From positions 1-37,309 of the forward strand of contig CACXDM010000137.1 of the NCBI GenBank assembly GCA_902766435.1: a stretch of DNA of 37,309 nt. The letters are read 5' to 3'. A program made the position numbers and the translations under genes. Source of the DNA: an uncultured Erysipelotrichaceae bacterium (GTDB taxonomy: Bacteria; Bacillota_I; Bacilli_A; Erysipelotrichales; Erysipelotrichaceae). The notes beneath the pieces were generated by a model, which saw nothing but the letters and a program-made list of their open reading frames with translations, was not told where the DNA came from and searched no databases. Shown here in pieces: positions 24,201 through 32,975 of the stretch (position 1 is the first letter of the stretch; each line of letters begins with the position of its first letter).

Positions 24201-26117
24201 ATGACAAATGTATATGATGACAGCAGTATCCAGATTCTCGAAGGGCTTGAGGCGGTCAGAAAAAGACCGGGAATGTATATCGGTTCCACCGATGCGGCTG
24301 GCCTTCACCATCTGATCTGGGAAATTGTCGATAATGCAGTAGACGAAGCGCTGAACGGCTTCGGAAAGAAAATACAGATTACGCTTGAAAATGACGGCAG
24401 TGTTACGGTAAGCGACGAAGGCAGAGGCATGCCGACAGGAATGCATGCCAGCGGCGTGAATACCCTGCAGGTCATTTTTACCGTTCTCCATGCGGGCGGA
24501 AAGTTTACCTCCGAAGGCGGATACAAGACAGCCGGCGGTCTGCACGGTGTCGGCGCATCCGTAGTCAATGCCCTCAGTGAGTGGCTCACGGTTGAAGTGG
24601 CGCATGACGGGGAACTTGTCAGGATGGAGTTCCGCAACGGCGGCAAGAAGATCGGAAAGCTTCAGAAACTCGGTAAGACAAACAGGACGGGTTCGACAGT
24701 CCGTTTCAAGCCGGATCCGAAGATCTTTTCCGTGACGACGTTCAAATTCGATACAGTGTGTGAAAGAGCACGTGAGGAAGCGTTCCTGCTGAGCGGGATT
24801 GAGATCTCCGTCAGTGACAACAGAGGAAAGAAGCCGCAGAAGGAAGTCTATTGTTATGAAGACGGTCTGACAGCGTTCCTTGAGTATCTTCATGAAGACA
24901 GAAACACACTGATGAATCCGGTGAAGTTCACCGGTGATGCCTACGGAATTCATGTTGAGTGCGCATTCCAGTATACCGATGATTATCAGGATCACACATA
25001 CAGTTTTGTCAATCTGGTGCGTACGGCAGACGGCGGTACGCATGAGGTCGGCTTCAAGACCGCGTTCACAAAGGCAGTCAATGACTATGCCCGCAAGTAC
25101 GGTCTTCTGAAGGACAAAGACAAGAATCTTGAGGGAAGCGATGTCAGGGAAGGCCTGACGACGATTCTGTCGGTTTCCGTTCCTGAGGAAATCCTTCAGT
25201 TTGAAGGACAGACTAAGGGTAAACTGGGCACTCCTCAGGCAAAACCTGCGGTGGATTCCGTCGTTGCCGAGAGGATTTCGTTCTGGCTTGAGGAAAACCG
25301 CACCCAGAGCGATATGCTTGTGCGGAAAATGCAGAAGGCCGCTTACGCAAGGGATCAGGCGCGTAAGGCAAGAGAAGAGGCCCGTAAGGGAAAACGTGTC
25401 GGCAAGGGTGAAAAGGTTCTTTCCGGCAAGCTTTCACCGGCACAGACAAAGGACAGCAGAATCAAGGAACTCTTTCTCGTGGAGGGAGATTCTGCCGGCG
25501 GTTCCGCCAAGCAGGGAAGAGATTCCCATTTCCAGGCAATCCTTCCGTTAAGAGGAAAGGTTCTGAATACGGAAAAATGCTCGCTGGCCGAAATTGAAAA
25601 GAATGAAGAGCTGAATACGCTGATCCATACGATCGGCGCCGGTGTCGGTTCTGATTTTGACTACCGTGACAGCAATTACGGAAAAGTGATTATCATGACC
25701 GATGCCGATGATGACGGATCTCATATTCAGATCCTTCTGCTGACGTTCTTCTACCGTTATATGCGTCCGCTTGTCGAGCAGGGAATGGTTTACATTGCTC
25801 TGCCGCCACTTTACAGGGTACAGAAGGGCAAAAACGTACAGTACTGCTATGACGATGATGAGCTTGAGGCGCTGCGCAAAAAGATCGGCAAGGCGGAAAT
25901 CCAGAGATACAAGGGACTTGGTGAGATGAACGCCACCCAGCTCTGGGAAACAACAATGGACCCCTCAACAAGAACACTGATCCGCGTCGGCATCAATGAC
26001 GGCATAAAGGCGGAAAGAAGAGTGTCTGTGCTGATGGGAGACAAGGCGGAACTGAGAAGAAAATGGATCGAAGACAACATCTCGTTTACGCTTGAGGACA
26101 GTTTCAGGGTGGATTGA
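24201..26117 (+). CDS. parE: DNA topoisomerase IV subunit B
   Basis: 638 aa ATPase subunit of topoisomerase IV, which decatenates daughter chromosomes. The GHKL ATP site is seen in EIVDNAVDEAL, DEGRGMP and GGLHGVGASVVNA. The Toprim domain has EGDSAGGSA, LPLRGKVLNTEK and the acidic DADDDGSH motif. RDSHFQA and the length point to ParE rather than GyrB, and the adjacent parC settles it. Start: the ATG at 24201 begins TNVYDDSSIQILEGLEAVRKRPGMYIG-type N-terminus and follows AGGAG; an open frame continues 31 codons upstream across the promoter and is not used. First gene of a probable six-gene operon. Confidence 0.96.
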   Translation: MTNVYDDSSIQILEGLEAVRKRPGMYIGSTDAAGLHHLIWEIVDNAVDEALNGFGKKIQITLENDGSVTVSDEGRGMPTGMHASGVNTLQVIFTVLHAGGKFTSEGGYKTAGGLHGVGASVVNALSEWLTVEVAHDGELVRMEFRNGGKKIGKLQKLGKTNRTGSTVRFKPDPKIFSVTTFKFDTVCERAREEAFLLSGIEISVSDNRGKKPQKEVYCYEDGLTAFLEYLHEDRNTLMNPVKFTGDAYGIHVECAFQYTDDYQDHTYSFVNLVRTADGGTHEVGFKTAFTKAVNDYARKYGLLKDKDKNLEGSDVREGLTTILSVSVPEEILQFEGQTKGKLGTPQAKPAVDSVVAERISFWLEENRTQSDMLVRKMQKAAYARDQARKAREEARKGKRVGKGEKVLSGKLSPAQTKDSRIKELFLVEGDSAGGSAKQGRDSHFQAILPLRGKVLNTEKCSLAEIEKNEELNTLIHTIGAGVGSDFDYRDSNYGKVIIMTDADDDGSHIQILLLTFFYRYMRPLVEQGMVYIALPPLYRVQKGKNVQYCYDDDELEALRKKIGKAEIQRYKGLGEMNATQLWETTMDPSTRTLIRVGINDGIKAERRVSVLMGDKAELRRKWIEDNISFTLEDSFRVD

Positions 26118-26120
26118 TCA

Positions 26121-28616
26121 ATGGCGAAAAAGAAAGAGATTAAGGACAACACGAAATATGTGCCTCAGCTGCTTGAGGATATCATGGGTGCCGGTTTCGG
26201 CCGGTATGCGAAATACATTATTCAGGACAGAGCGCTTCCTGATGCAAGAGACGGACTGAAGCCGGTGCAGAGAAGAATTCTGTATGCGATGTATCATGAC
26301 GGCAATACGTGGGATCATCCTTACCGTAAATCCGCAAAGACAGTCGGCCTTGTCATCGGTAATTATCATCCGCACGGGGACAGTTCTGTCTATGATGCGA
26401 TGGTGCGTATGTCACAGGACTGGAAAGTCAGACTGCCGCTGATCGACATGCACGGCAACAACGGCTCGATTGATGATGATCCGGCTGCCGCGATGCGTTA
26501 TACGGAAGTGCGTCTGGCTAAAGTTACACAGGTCATGGAAGATGATCTGGATAAGAATACGGTTGAAATGGCGCCGAATTTCGATGATACGGAAAATGAA
26601 CCGACAGTGCTGCCGGTTCCGTTTCCTGTCATGCTGGTTAACGGAGCCACCGGAATTGCGGCCGGATATGCGACAAATATGCCGCCTCATAATCTCGGGG
26701 AAGTGGTTGACGCGGCGATTTACCGGATTCAGAATCCCGACTGTTCCCTTGCGGATCTGATGGATATCATTCCCGGACCGGATTTTCCCACCGGCGGAAT
26801 CGTTCAGGGAGAAAAGGGAATTACGGATGCCTTTGCGACGGGCAGGGGAAAGATTGTCATCAGAGGAAGATGTGAGATCGTATCCAATGCCTCCATTCAG
26901 CAGATCATCATCACCGAGATTCCCTATGAAGTGGTCAAGGGAAATCTTGTTCGTGAGATGGATGAGATCCGTGTCAGCAGAAAAATCGACGGTATACTTG
27001 ACGTCCGTGATGAGTCAGACCGGAACGGCATGCGGATTGTCGTGGATGTCAGGAAGAATACCGATGCGAATATGGTGCTGAACTATCTGTATAAGAATAC
27101 GAAGCTTCAGGTCTACTACAGCTACAACAATGTTGCGATTATTGATCAGACACCGGTCCAGGTCGGTCTTGCCGGACTGCTCGACGCATTTATCGATTTC
27201 CGGCGGGAAGTCGTCATCAGAAGATCAAAGTTTGAACTTGACCGGATGGAAAAGAGATGCCATATCATCGAAGGTCTGATGAAAGCCGTATCCATTCTTG
27301 ACGAAGTGATCCGGATCATCCGTTCTTCGAAGGATAAGGCCGACGCCAAAAAGAATCTGATGAAGGCATACGGGTTTGACGATCCCCAGGCGGAAGCCAT
27401 TGTATCCCTGCGTCTGTACCGTCTCACAAATACCGATATCATGGTTCTGCGTGATGAGTTTGCGGGTCTTGTCAATCAAATTGAGGAGACAAAGGCGATC
27501 ATCGAGAATGAGAATGTTCTCCGTTCCGTCATCATCCGTGAACTCAGGGCAGTGAAGAAGGAATACGGCTCACCGCGCCGCTCGGAAATTCAGTCCGAAG
27601 TTGAGGACATTGTCATTGACCGGGCTTCAATGATTACTAACGAAAGAGTTGTCGTGACGGTATCGGAGGACGGCTATGTCAAGCGGGTCTCCCTGCGTTC
27701 GTTTAATGCGAGCGGAGACAGTGACACCGGCATCAAGAACGGTGATACGCTTGTCGGTACGATGGAATGTGATACGGTGGATACACTGCTTCTGTTTACT
27801 TCCAAGGGAAATTACGCTTCACTGCCTGTCTGGCAGATCGAAGAAGGAAAATGGAAGGATATTGGTGTACATCTGAACAAGTTTGTCCGGATTGACGGAG
27901 ATGACAAGATACGAAGCGCGCTTCTGATTAAGTCTTTTGATACATACGCATGGATTGTGACACTTTCCTCCGGCGGACAGATCAAGAAGACACCGGTTTC
28001 GATGTTCCGGGTACAGAAGAACAGCAAGGTCATTCCTGCCATGAGTATTTCATCAAGAGATGAGCTCCTTACGGCTTTTGCGGTATATGAGGGACAGCAG
28101 ATCGCTGTTGTTTCCCGTGACGGCTTTGCCTGCCGGTACTCTGTTGATGAAATCCCTTCAACCGGGGTCAGATCAAAAGGTGTCAAGGCAATGAATCCTG
28201 GTAAGGGTGACAGTACTGCTTTTGCCTGCCCGCTTTCATCAAACGACAATATGGTGGTTGTCATCAGCCGCACCGGCGGAATGAAGAGACTGAAGAAGGA
28301 AGAAATCCCGGAAGGAAACAGACCGCTTAAGGGAAATCTGATCTGCCGCCGTCTGAAGACAAATCCGAGTGAAGTCATCTATATGAACAGAATCATGCCG
28401 GGTGACAGTATGATTTTCACGGATCCGGAAAAACAGATACTGAAGGCAACGGATATTCCGATCCGGGCGAAGGATGCAGGCTTCTCCGCTCCGCTTGTTC
28501 TGAAAAACGGATGGCGTCTGCACCGCGGCATTGAAGAGTGCCGGATCATTGATATTCCCGAAAATGCCGAAGATGATGTCCATGATGATATTGAAAAGAT
28601 CAGTCTCTTTGACTGA
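26121..28616 (+). CDS. parC: DNA topoisomerase IV subunit A
   Basis: 831 aa DNA-cleaving subunit of topoisomerase IV. The active-site Tyr is in AAMRYTEVRL. The quinolone-determining region reads YHPHGDSSVYDAMVR, with the usual Ser and an acidic Asp as in wild-type streptococci, so no resistance change is indicated. The breakage-reunion domain extends to about residue 490 and the C-terminal beta-pinwheel repeats follow. The gene begins three bases after the parE stop, so translation is coupled. Length is normal. Confidence 0.96.
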   Translation: MAKKKEIKDNTKYVPQLLEDIMGAGFGRYAKYIIQDRALPDARDGLKPVQRRILYAMYHDGNTWDHPYRKSAKTVGLVIGNYHPHGDSSVYDAMVRMSQDWKVRLPLIDMHGNNGSIDDDPAAAMRYTEVRLAKVTQVMEDDLDKNTVEMAPNFDDTENEPTVLPVPFPVMLVNGATGIAAGYATNMPPHNLGEVVDAAIYRIQNPDCSLADLMDIIPGPDFPTGGIVQGEKGITDAFATGRGKIVIRGRCEIVSNASIQQIIITEIPYEVVKGNLVREMDEIRVSRKIDGILDVRDESDRNGMRIVVDVRKNTDANMVLNYLYKNTKLQVYYSYNNVAIIDQTPVQVGLAGLLDAFIDFRREVVIRRSKFELDRMEKRCHIIEGLMKAVSILDEVIRIIRSSKDKADAKKNLMKAYGFDDPQAEAIVSLRLYRLTNTDIMVLRDEFAGLVNQIEETKAIIENENVLRSVIIRELRAVKKEYGSPRRSEIQSEVEDIVIDRASMITNERVVVTVSEDGYVKRVSLRSFNASGDSDTGIKNGDTLVGTMECDTVDTLLLFTSKGNYASLPVWQIEEGKWKDIGVHLNKFVRIDGDDKIRSALLIKSFDTYAWIVTLSSGGQIKKTPVSMFRVQKNSKVIPAMSISSRDELLTAFAVYEGQQIAVVSRDGFACRYSVDEIPSTGVRSKGVKAMNPGKGDSTAFACPLSSNDNMVVVISRTGGMKRLKKEEIPEGNRPLKGNLICRRLKTNPSEVIYMNRIMPGDSMIFTDPEKQILKATDIPIRAKDAGFSAPLVLKNGWRLHRGIEECRIIDIPENAEDDVHDDIEKISLFD

Positions 28617-28627
28617 GGGGAACATGA

Positions 28628-29677
28628 ATGAGAAAATGCATTGGCTGCGGGGCTGTCCTGCAGAGTGAAAACAAAAGTGAACCGGGATATACACCGAAAC
28701 CCGAAGGAGGATACTGTCAGCGCTGCTTCCGGCTGATTCATTATGATGATCTGACTGTTTCCATGCGGACCGGGATCGATCCCGATACGGTAATCAGTCA
28801 GGCTTCTGCCATGGATGCGCTGATTCTCTGGGTAATTGATCTCTTCGACAATGAAGCGGGAATGATTCCGGGCATTAACCGGAAACTGTCCGGGAAAGAT
28901 ATCATTCTGGCGCTGAACAAAAGAGATCTTCTGCCGGAGAATATTTCCGATGAGAAAATCATGACATTTATTGCGGGAAGGCTCGGGGAATCCGGTATCC
29001 GTGTGCGTGAGATGATCATGACATCCCGTGAACATAATCTCGGTGCTGAAGAAATAAAGGAAGCGGTTGAAATGTATGCCGGAAACAGACCGGTTGTTGT
29101 AATCGGCAGAGCCAATTCCGGCAAGAGCACATTGATGAACCGTCTTGCGGGCAGAAATGATCTGACAATGTCGAGATACCCCGGAACCACACTGGACTTC
29201 AATGAGATTGTCATTGACGGCAGAACGTATATTGATACTCCGGGAATCGAGATTGAAAACAGTATTCTGATGGCTGCTGAAGAGAAAGACCTGAAGACGA
29301 TTATTCCCCAGAAGACCATCAAACCTGTTGTCTATCAGCTGAAGGATGATCAGAGCTTTGCGGCAGGGGGTCTTGTGAGACTGGATCTTTACGGCTGTCA
29401 TAAGGCATCGTGTGTATGGTATGTAAGCAGCGCGCTTACGCTGCACCGCTCAAAGGCTTCCAATGCGGACATGCTTTGGAAAAACCATTACGGTGAAACC
29501 CTCGTTCCCGTGCCGCAGAAAAAGGAATTCAGCAGCTATTCCATCCGCAAGGATGAAGGAAAAACTGATATCGTGATCGACGGACTCGGCTGGGCATGTG
29601 TCAGCGGAGAAATCCGGACAATTACCGTACATGTACCGAAAGGTGTGAATGTAACATTCAGAAAGGCTATGTTGTAA
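28628..29677 (+). CDS. yqeH: Ribosome biogenesis GTPase YqeH
   Basis: 349 aa circularly permuted GTPase needed for 30S assembly in B. subtilis. A treble-clef-like zinc site opens the protein (CIGCG near residue 4 and CQRC near 30). The G motifs occur in permuted order: NKRD (G4), then TSREHN (G5-like), GRANSGKS (G1), PGTT (G2) and DTPG (G3). A C-terminal domain follows. GAGGGG directly after the parC stop serves the ATG. It lies 11 bases after parC and ends one base into yhbY (TAATG), so it belongs to the parEC transcript. Compared with B. subtilis, aroE is missing between yqeH and yhbY. Confidence 0.93.
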   Translation: MRKCIGCGAVLQSENKSEPGYTPKPEGGYCQRCFRLIHYDDLTVSMRTGIDPDTVISQASAMDALILWVIDLFDNEAGMIPGINRKLSGKDIILALNKRDLLPENISDEKIMTFIAGRLGESGIRVREMIMTSREHNLGAEEIKEAVEMYAGNRPVVVIGRANSGKSTLMNRLAGRNDLTMSRYPGTTLDFNEIVIDGRTYIDTPGIEIENSILMAAEEKDLKTIIPQKTIKPVVYQLKDDQSFAAGGLVRLDLYGCHKASCVWYVSSALTLHRSKASNADMLWKNHYGETLVPVPQKKEFSSYSIRKDEGKTDIVIDGLGWACVSGEIRTITVHVPKGVNVTFRKAML

Positions 29678-29964
29678 TGTTGACGACAAAACAGAAAGTA
29701 TATCTCAGAAGTCTTGCCCAGACCGAAAAGCCGATATTTCAGATCGGCAAAGACGGCCTCAGTGAGAATCTGATTGAAACCGTGAAAAACGGAATCCGCA
29801 AAAGAGAACTGATCAAGATCAGTGTCCTGAAGAACTCGGATGAAGATCTCCGGGAGCTTGCCTTTGATCTGGCACGCCTCAGCGGCAGCGAGGTCGTACA
29901 GGTCATCGGAAGACAGATCGTTCTCTATAAGCGGGCAAAAGAACCGAGAATTCTGCTTCCATGA
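29677..29964 (+). CDS. yhbY: YhbY-family RNA-binding protein (CRM domain)
   Basis: 95 aa single CRM-domain protein that binds pre-50S ribosomal RNA. Typical features are the opening MLTTKQKVYLRSLAQ, FQIGKDGLS with the GxxG-like loop, IRKRELIKISVL and VVQVIGRQIVLYKR at the end. The ATG overlaps the yqeH stop by one base (TAATG); the frame is open farther upstream inside yqeH but those codons are not expected to be used. Its stop overlaps yqeK in ATGA. Position between yqeH and yqeK is conserved in Firmicutes. Confidence 0.92.
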   Translation: MLTTKQKVYLRSLAQTEKPIFQIGKDGLSENLIETVKNGIRKRELIKISVLKNSDEDLRELAFDLARLSGSEVVQVIGRQIVLYKRAKEPRILLP

Positions 29965-30767
29965 TTATCGGCATGCGGTTTGATCCGGTAACGGATGCGG
30001 AAGTTTCATATCTGAAGAAATACCGGAAGGAAAACAGAATCAGAACATTGTATGTGACCGCCGCGGAAGAGGGTATCCTTGACCGTAAGATCCGGCTTTA
30101 TCTTCTGCGGAAGGCGCTTTCGCCATACCGGCATATTGTTGTGACGGAAGAACCAGCCGATGTAATGATCAGTCAGTTTGAAGCGGACGAGGAGAAAGTC
30201 AGAAGCGGATATTATTATCTTGCGGCAAAAGGCATACGGGCTGTGCTTGCGGAAGGTACGATGTATCTGGAGGAAATCACACGCAGAATGTGTAAGGAAA
30301 CAAGAGCAGCGCATTCCCTGGGTGTGGCTGAAACGGCTGCCGGGCTTGCTTTGAAACACGGTGTATCACCGCAGACGGCATACAGAGCCGGGATGCTGCA
30401 TGATATTACGAAGAAATGGAGCGAAGAAGAAGGCAGAGCATACCTGCAGAAGAGGGAACCGGAAGTTCTGTCTTTGAATCCGCGGATCTGGCACAGCTAT
30501 ACCGCAGCCTGGTGGGTTAAGGAAAACATGGGGATTACCGATCCCGTATTCCTGAATGCGCTGCGCCATCATACTGTCGGTGACGGTAAAACAAAACTGG
30601 ATCATATTCTGTATATTGCCGACAAGACGGAACCCGGCAGGGCATATAACTGTGAGAAGGAACTCCAGCTTGCAGGAGAAGATCTGAAGAAGGCAGCTGC
30701 TCTGGTAAAAGAGGAAGCAATGCAGTATATTTTAGACAAGGAGGGTTTTGATGTCAGAAATTCTTGA
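29961..30767 (+). CDS. yqeK: YqeK-type HD-domain hydrolase with a degenerate NadD-like N-terminus
   Basis: 268 aa, about 80 longer than typical YqeK (near 190 aa). From about residue 113 it is a normal YqeK HD hydrolase, a family shown to cut diadenosine tetraphosphate symmetrically: AHSLGVAETA, the metal His-Asp pair in AGMLHDITKKW, LRHHTVGD and the late DKTEPGR. The first about 105 residues resemble NadD, the nicotinate-mononucleotide adenylyltransferase that a neighbouring gene normally encodes. MRFDP recalls the NadD GGTFDP motif, but the nucleotide-binding HxGH reads TDAE and ISST-type residues are not seen, so adenylyltransferase activity is unlikely. It overlaps yhbY by ATGA and rsfS by 17 bases. 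Confidence 0.85.
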   Translation: MIIGMRFDPVTDAEVSYLKKYRKENRIRTLYVTAAEEGILDRKIRLYLLRKALSPYRHIVVTEEPADVMISQFEADEEKVRSGYYYLAAKGIRAVLAEGTMYLEEITRRMCKETRAAHSLGVAETAAGLALKHGVSPQTAYRAGMLHDITKKWSEEEGRAYLQKREPEVLSLNPRIWHSYTAAWWVKENMGITDPVFLNALRHHTVGDGKTKLDHILYIADKTEPGRAYNCEKELQLAGEDLKKAAALVKEEAMQYILDKEGFDVRNS

Positions 30768-31092
30768 AATGACAAAAAAGGTTCTCGATGAGAAACTGGC
30801 TGAAGATATTACGGTGATTGATATGCGTGATATCAATCCGTTCACTGATTATTTTGTAATCTGTACAGCAAGAAATGTCAGACATGCCCAGTCTCTTGCC
30901 GACTTTGTTGAGGAAGAAGCGAATAAGCGCGGATATGATGTGAGAATGCGTGAAGGTGAAAGGGAGAGTACCTGGGTTCTTCTCGATCTTTACGAAGTAG
31001 TCATTCATATCTTTACTGAAGAAGCGAGAAAGACTTACCGGCTTGAAGCTCTTTGGGCCGATCAGCCGCAGGAAAGCTACAGCGGAGAATAG
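30751..31092 (+). CDS. rsfS: Ribosome silencing factor RsfS
   Basis: 113 aa RsfS (Iojap/YbeB) protein that binds L14 on the 50S subunit and blocks subunit joining under starvation. DMRDINPFTDYFVICTA, the ARNVRHAQSLAD helix, EGERESTWVLLDL and VVIHIFTEEAR are the conserved family segments. Start: AAGGAGGG at 30738-30745 serves the ATG at 30751; the TTG immediately before it is not needed. The coding start lies inside the end of yqeK (17-base overlap). It is the last gene of the parE operon and is followed by a terminator. Confidence 0.94.
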   Translation: MSEILEMTKKVLDEKLAEDITVIDMRDINPFTDYFVICTARNVRHAQSLADFVEEEANKRGYDVRMREGERESTWVLLDLYEVVIHIFTEEARKTYRLEALWADQPQESYSGE

Positions 31093-31094
31093 AC

Positions 31095-31121
31095 AAAAAA
31101 AAACTGCACTGCAGTTTTTTT
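31095..31121. terminator. Bidirectional terminator between rsfS and the thioredoxin-like gene
   Basis: Near-perfect palindrome of A-tract, CTGC, an ACT loop, GCAG and seven T, with T-tracts on both strands. It ends the parE operon and, on the minus strand, the gene ending at 31120, which it overlaps by two bases. Confidence 0.85.
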
Positions 31122-31650
31122 ATGACTCAGGTGTTTCAACCGGTTCCATTGTTTCACCGGGCTGATACAGACCGTTATCGGCAAGCCAGATCTCAACATC
31201 TTCAGCACTCAGCATCTGTTCACTGTTCCATTCCAGTTTGGAAACAAGAACAGGTGTGCCGTTTTCCAGACGGATGACGGCAAGAGCGGGAATATTCCGG
31301 ATTCCCCAGTCTTCTGTGAGTCTGAGAGTAACGGAATCCTGCTCAATTTCGGAAGTATCCACGATATCAATGATTCTGTCCAGCTGAAGCTGGGTATCAT
31401 TCTGAACGGTTGTAAGCAGTGTGTTGCGGACATATTCACTGTCCTGGATCCGTTTGTCATAGAACAGTACGTAGTGAATCGCGCCTTCGTTACCGCTGAG
31501 AACATATTCATTCAGTGATTTATAGTCAATTACCAGTGCGTCGGTAATTTCATTGAGATCATCTTCCGGTTCAAACAGGTGATATCCTGCAGCAACAATG
31601 CTGTAAAGAGACAGTGTTACGAGAAATGTAAAGAGTATTTTTTTAAACAT
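31120..31650 (-). CDS. Membrane-anchored thioredoxin-fold-like protein without CxxC
   Basis: 176 aa. A single hydrophobic segment (about residues 4-24) after MFKK should anchor it in the membrane with the rest outside. The soluble part has AIHYVLFYDKR where thioredoxins have the first active strand, then DWGIRNIPALAVIRLENG, a pattern matching the thioredoxin cis-Pro strand and the following hairpin. There are no cysteines at the CxxC position, so it should not be a disulfide enzyme. The tail is acidic and Pro-rich (PGETMEPVETPES). The fold assignment is by motif only and the function is unknown. It has its own promoter on the minus strand. Confidence 0.72.
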   Translation of the reverse strand: MFKKILFTFLVTLSLYSIVAAGYHLFEPEDDLNEITDALVIDYKSLNEYVLSGNEGAIHYVLFYDKRIQDSEYVRNTLLTTVQNDTQLQLDRIIDIVDTSEIEQDSVTLRLTEDWGIRNIPALAVIRLENGTPVLVSKLEWNSEQMLSAEDVEIWLADNGLYQPGETMEPVETPES

Positions 31651-31677
31651 CGGTTATTCTTCTTTCAATATGCGGTT

Positions 31678-31706
31678 ATTCTATCAGACGAGTCATATAA
31701 ATTCAA
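31678..31706 (-). promoter_or_regulatory. Promoter of the thioredoxin-like gene
   Basis: On the minus strand TTGAAT (31701-31706), a 17-base spacer and TAGAAT (31678-31683), 28 bases before the start codon. Confidence 0.6.
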
Positions 31707-31712
31707 TTGATA

Positions 31713-31742
31713 TTGAAATCGCCGGCATTAACTCAATATAAT
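31713..31742 (+). promoter_or_regulatory. Promoter of dnaD-nth
   Basis: TTGAAA (31713-31718), an 18-base spacer and a perfect TATAAT (31737-31742). The dnaD ATG is 18 bases downstream of the -10, leaving a very short leader with GGGG at 31750. Confidence 0.7.
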
Positions 31743-31760
31743 AACTGCACGGGGTTGTAT

Positions 31761-32309
31761 ATGAAATGGTATGAACAGAATTACGTGAACCGCAGAGACT
31801 GGATTATGGAACACCTCGGCGTGCTTGGATTAAGTGCCCGGGAAGCTGTTACCGTTCTGATGATTGACTATATGAACGAACATCATATGCCGGTTTCAAT
31901 GGAATCACTGCAGAAGAGAACGGGGCTTTCCGAAGAAGAAACCGAAAACGCGATTGATGTTCTCTGCGCAAGACGATATCTCGATATCAAGGCATCCAGC
32001 AGCGGGATTGCAATGTTGCTGAACGGACTGTTTGAAGCGGAAACAGCAAGGGATGAACGTATACTGGATAACTCTCTTTTTGAAACATTTGAAAGTGAAT
32101 TCGGCAGACCTTTGAGTACAAAGGAAATGCAGAAAATCAGTGACTGGAACCGCAGTATGGATAAGAAAATGATTCTTTATGCTCTGCGGGAAGCCAGCGC
32201 ATTTCAGAAGCTGAATCTGTCCTATATTGATAAGATCCTGACGGAATGGAACAGAAAGGGCATTACGACGGAAATGATCGTAAACGGTAAGAAGCGATGG
32301 AAAGAATGA
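31761..32309 (+). CDS. dnaD: DnaD-domain replication protein
   Basis: 182 aa, somewhat shorter than B. subtilis DnaD (about 230 aa). An N-terminal winged-helix region (about residues 1-85) shows the LSAREAVTVLMIDYMNEH helix and the MESLQKRTGLSEEE motif. A DnaD/DnaB C-terminal helical domain (about 105-175) contains FETFESEFGRPLS, MQKISDWNRSM, IKYALREA-like MILYALREAS and YIDKILTEW. DnaD helps load the replicative helicase at oriC and at restart sites. Start: the ATG at 31761 lies just after the promoter; upstream in-frame codons would span the -10. It overlaps nth by 13 bases, the conserved Firmicutes order dnaD-nth. Confidence 0.92.
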   Translation: MKWYEQNYVNRRDWIMEHLGVLGLSAREAVTVLMIDYMNEHHMPVSMESLQKRTGLSEEETENAIDVLCARRYLDIKASSSGIAMLLNGLFEAETARDERILDNSLFETFESEFGRPLSTKEMQKISDWNRSMDKKMILYALREASAFQKLNLSYIDKILTEWNRKGITTEMIVNGKKRWKE

Positions 32310-32956
32310 CGCCGGAAGAGATTATCGGTCACCTGGACAGGCTTTATCCCGATGCCCGCTGTGAACTGGACCACAGAAATGATTATGAAATGGCAGTTGC
32401 GGTCATTCTGAGCGCACAGACAACCGATGCATCCGTCAACCGGGTAACACCCGGTCTTTTCGAAAGATTTCCCGATCCCGCTTCTCTTGCGGCAGCGGAT
32501 CAGCAGGAGGTCGAAGAACTGATTTCTTCATTGGGGCTTTACCGCAACAAGGCAAGGTCGATCATCGGTTTTGCCAAAGGGGTAACCGAACGGTTTGAAG
32601 GCAGGGTTCCTGCTTCTATGGATGAGCTTGTTTCACTTCCCGGTGTGGGACGCAAGTGCGCGAACGTCATTCTTGCCGAATGCCATGGTATTCCTTCTTT
32701 GGCGGTGGATACGCATGTTTCCCGTGTTTCAAAGCGGCTCGGACTTGCTTATGCAAAGGATACGGTTGATGTCATTGAACGTAAGCTCTGCCGGAAGATT
32801 CCCAGGGAAAGATGGATCAGGACACATCATCAGATGATTTTCTTCGGGAGATATCTCTGCCATGCAAGGAATCCGAAGTGTATCCGATGCCCGTTTGTAA
32901 AGATCTGTCATGAGAAGAAAAAGAATCTTAAGATCGGCGGGCTGACTGCAGTATGA
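32297..32956 (+). CDS. nth: Endonuclease III
   Basis: 219 aa DNA glycosylase/AP lyase for oxidised pyrimidines. The helix-hairpin-helix LPGVGRKCANV carries the catalytic Lys and is followed by the catalytic Asp in VDTHVSRVS. The [4Fe-4S] motif C-x6-C-x2-C-x5-C is exact in CHARNPKCIRCPFVKIC. AVILSAQTTD near the N-terminus is standard. Start: ATG 32297 or ATG 32306 are both possible; the first is listed and adds only three residues. It overlaps dnaD by 13 bases and lies 19 bases before the pyruvate-kinase-like gene. Confidence 0.96.
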   Translation: MERMTPEEIIGHLDRLYPDARCELDHRNDYEMAVAVILSAQTTDASVNRVTPGLFERFPDPASLAAADQQEVEELISSLGLYRNKARSIIGFAKGVTERFEGRVPASMDELVSLPGVGRKCANVILAECHGIPSLAVDTHVSRVSKRLGLAYAKDTVDVIERKLCRKIPRERWIRTHHQMIFFGRYLCHARNPKCIRCPFVKICHEKKKNLKIGGLTAV

Positions 32957-32975
32957 AGAAGCGGAGGGAATGAAA

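Noticed and set aside
26376..26440. Possible quinolone-resistance change in ParC (Asp at the second QRDR acidic position)
   Set aside because: Wild-type ParC of streptococci also has Asp there, and the preceding Ser is intact, so the sequence is consistent with a sensitive enzyme.
29596..29676. 27-codon N-terminal extension of yhbY inside yqeH
   Set aside because: The ATG at 29677 overlaps the yqeH stop and begins the conserved CRM sequence; the extension is the out-of-frame reading of yqeH.
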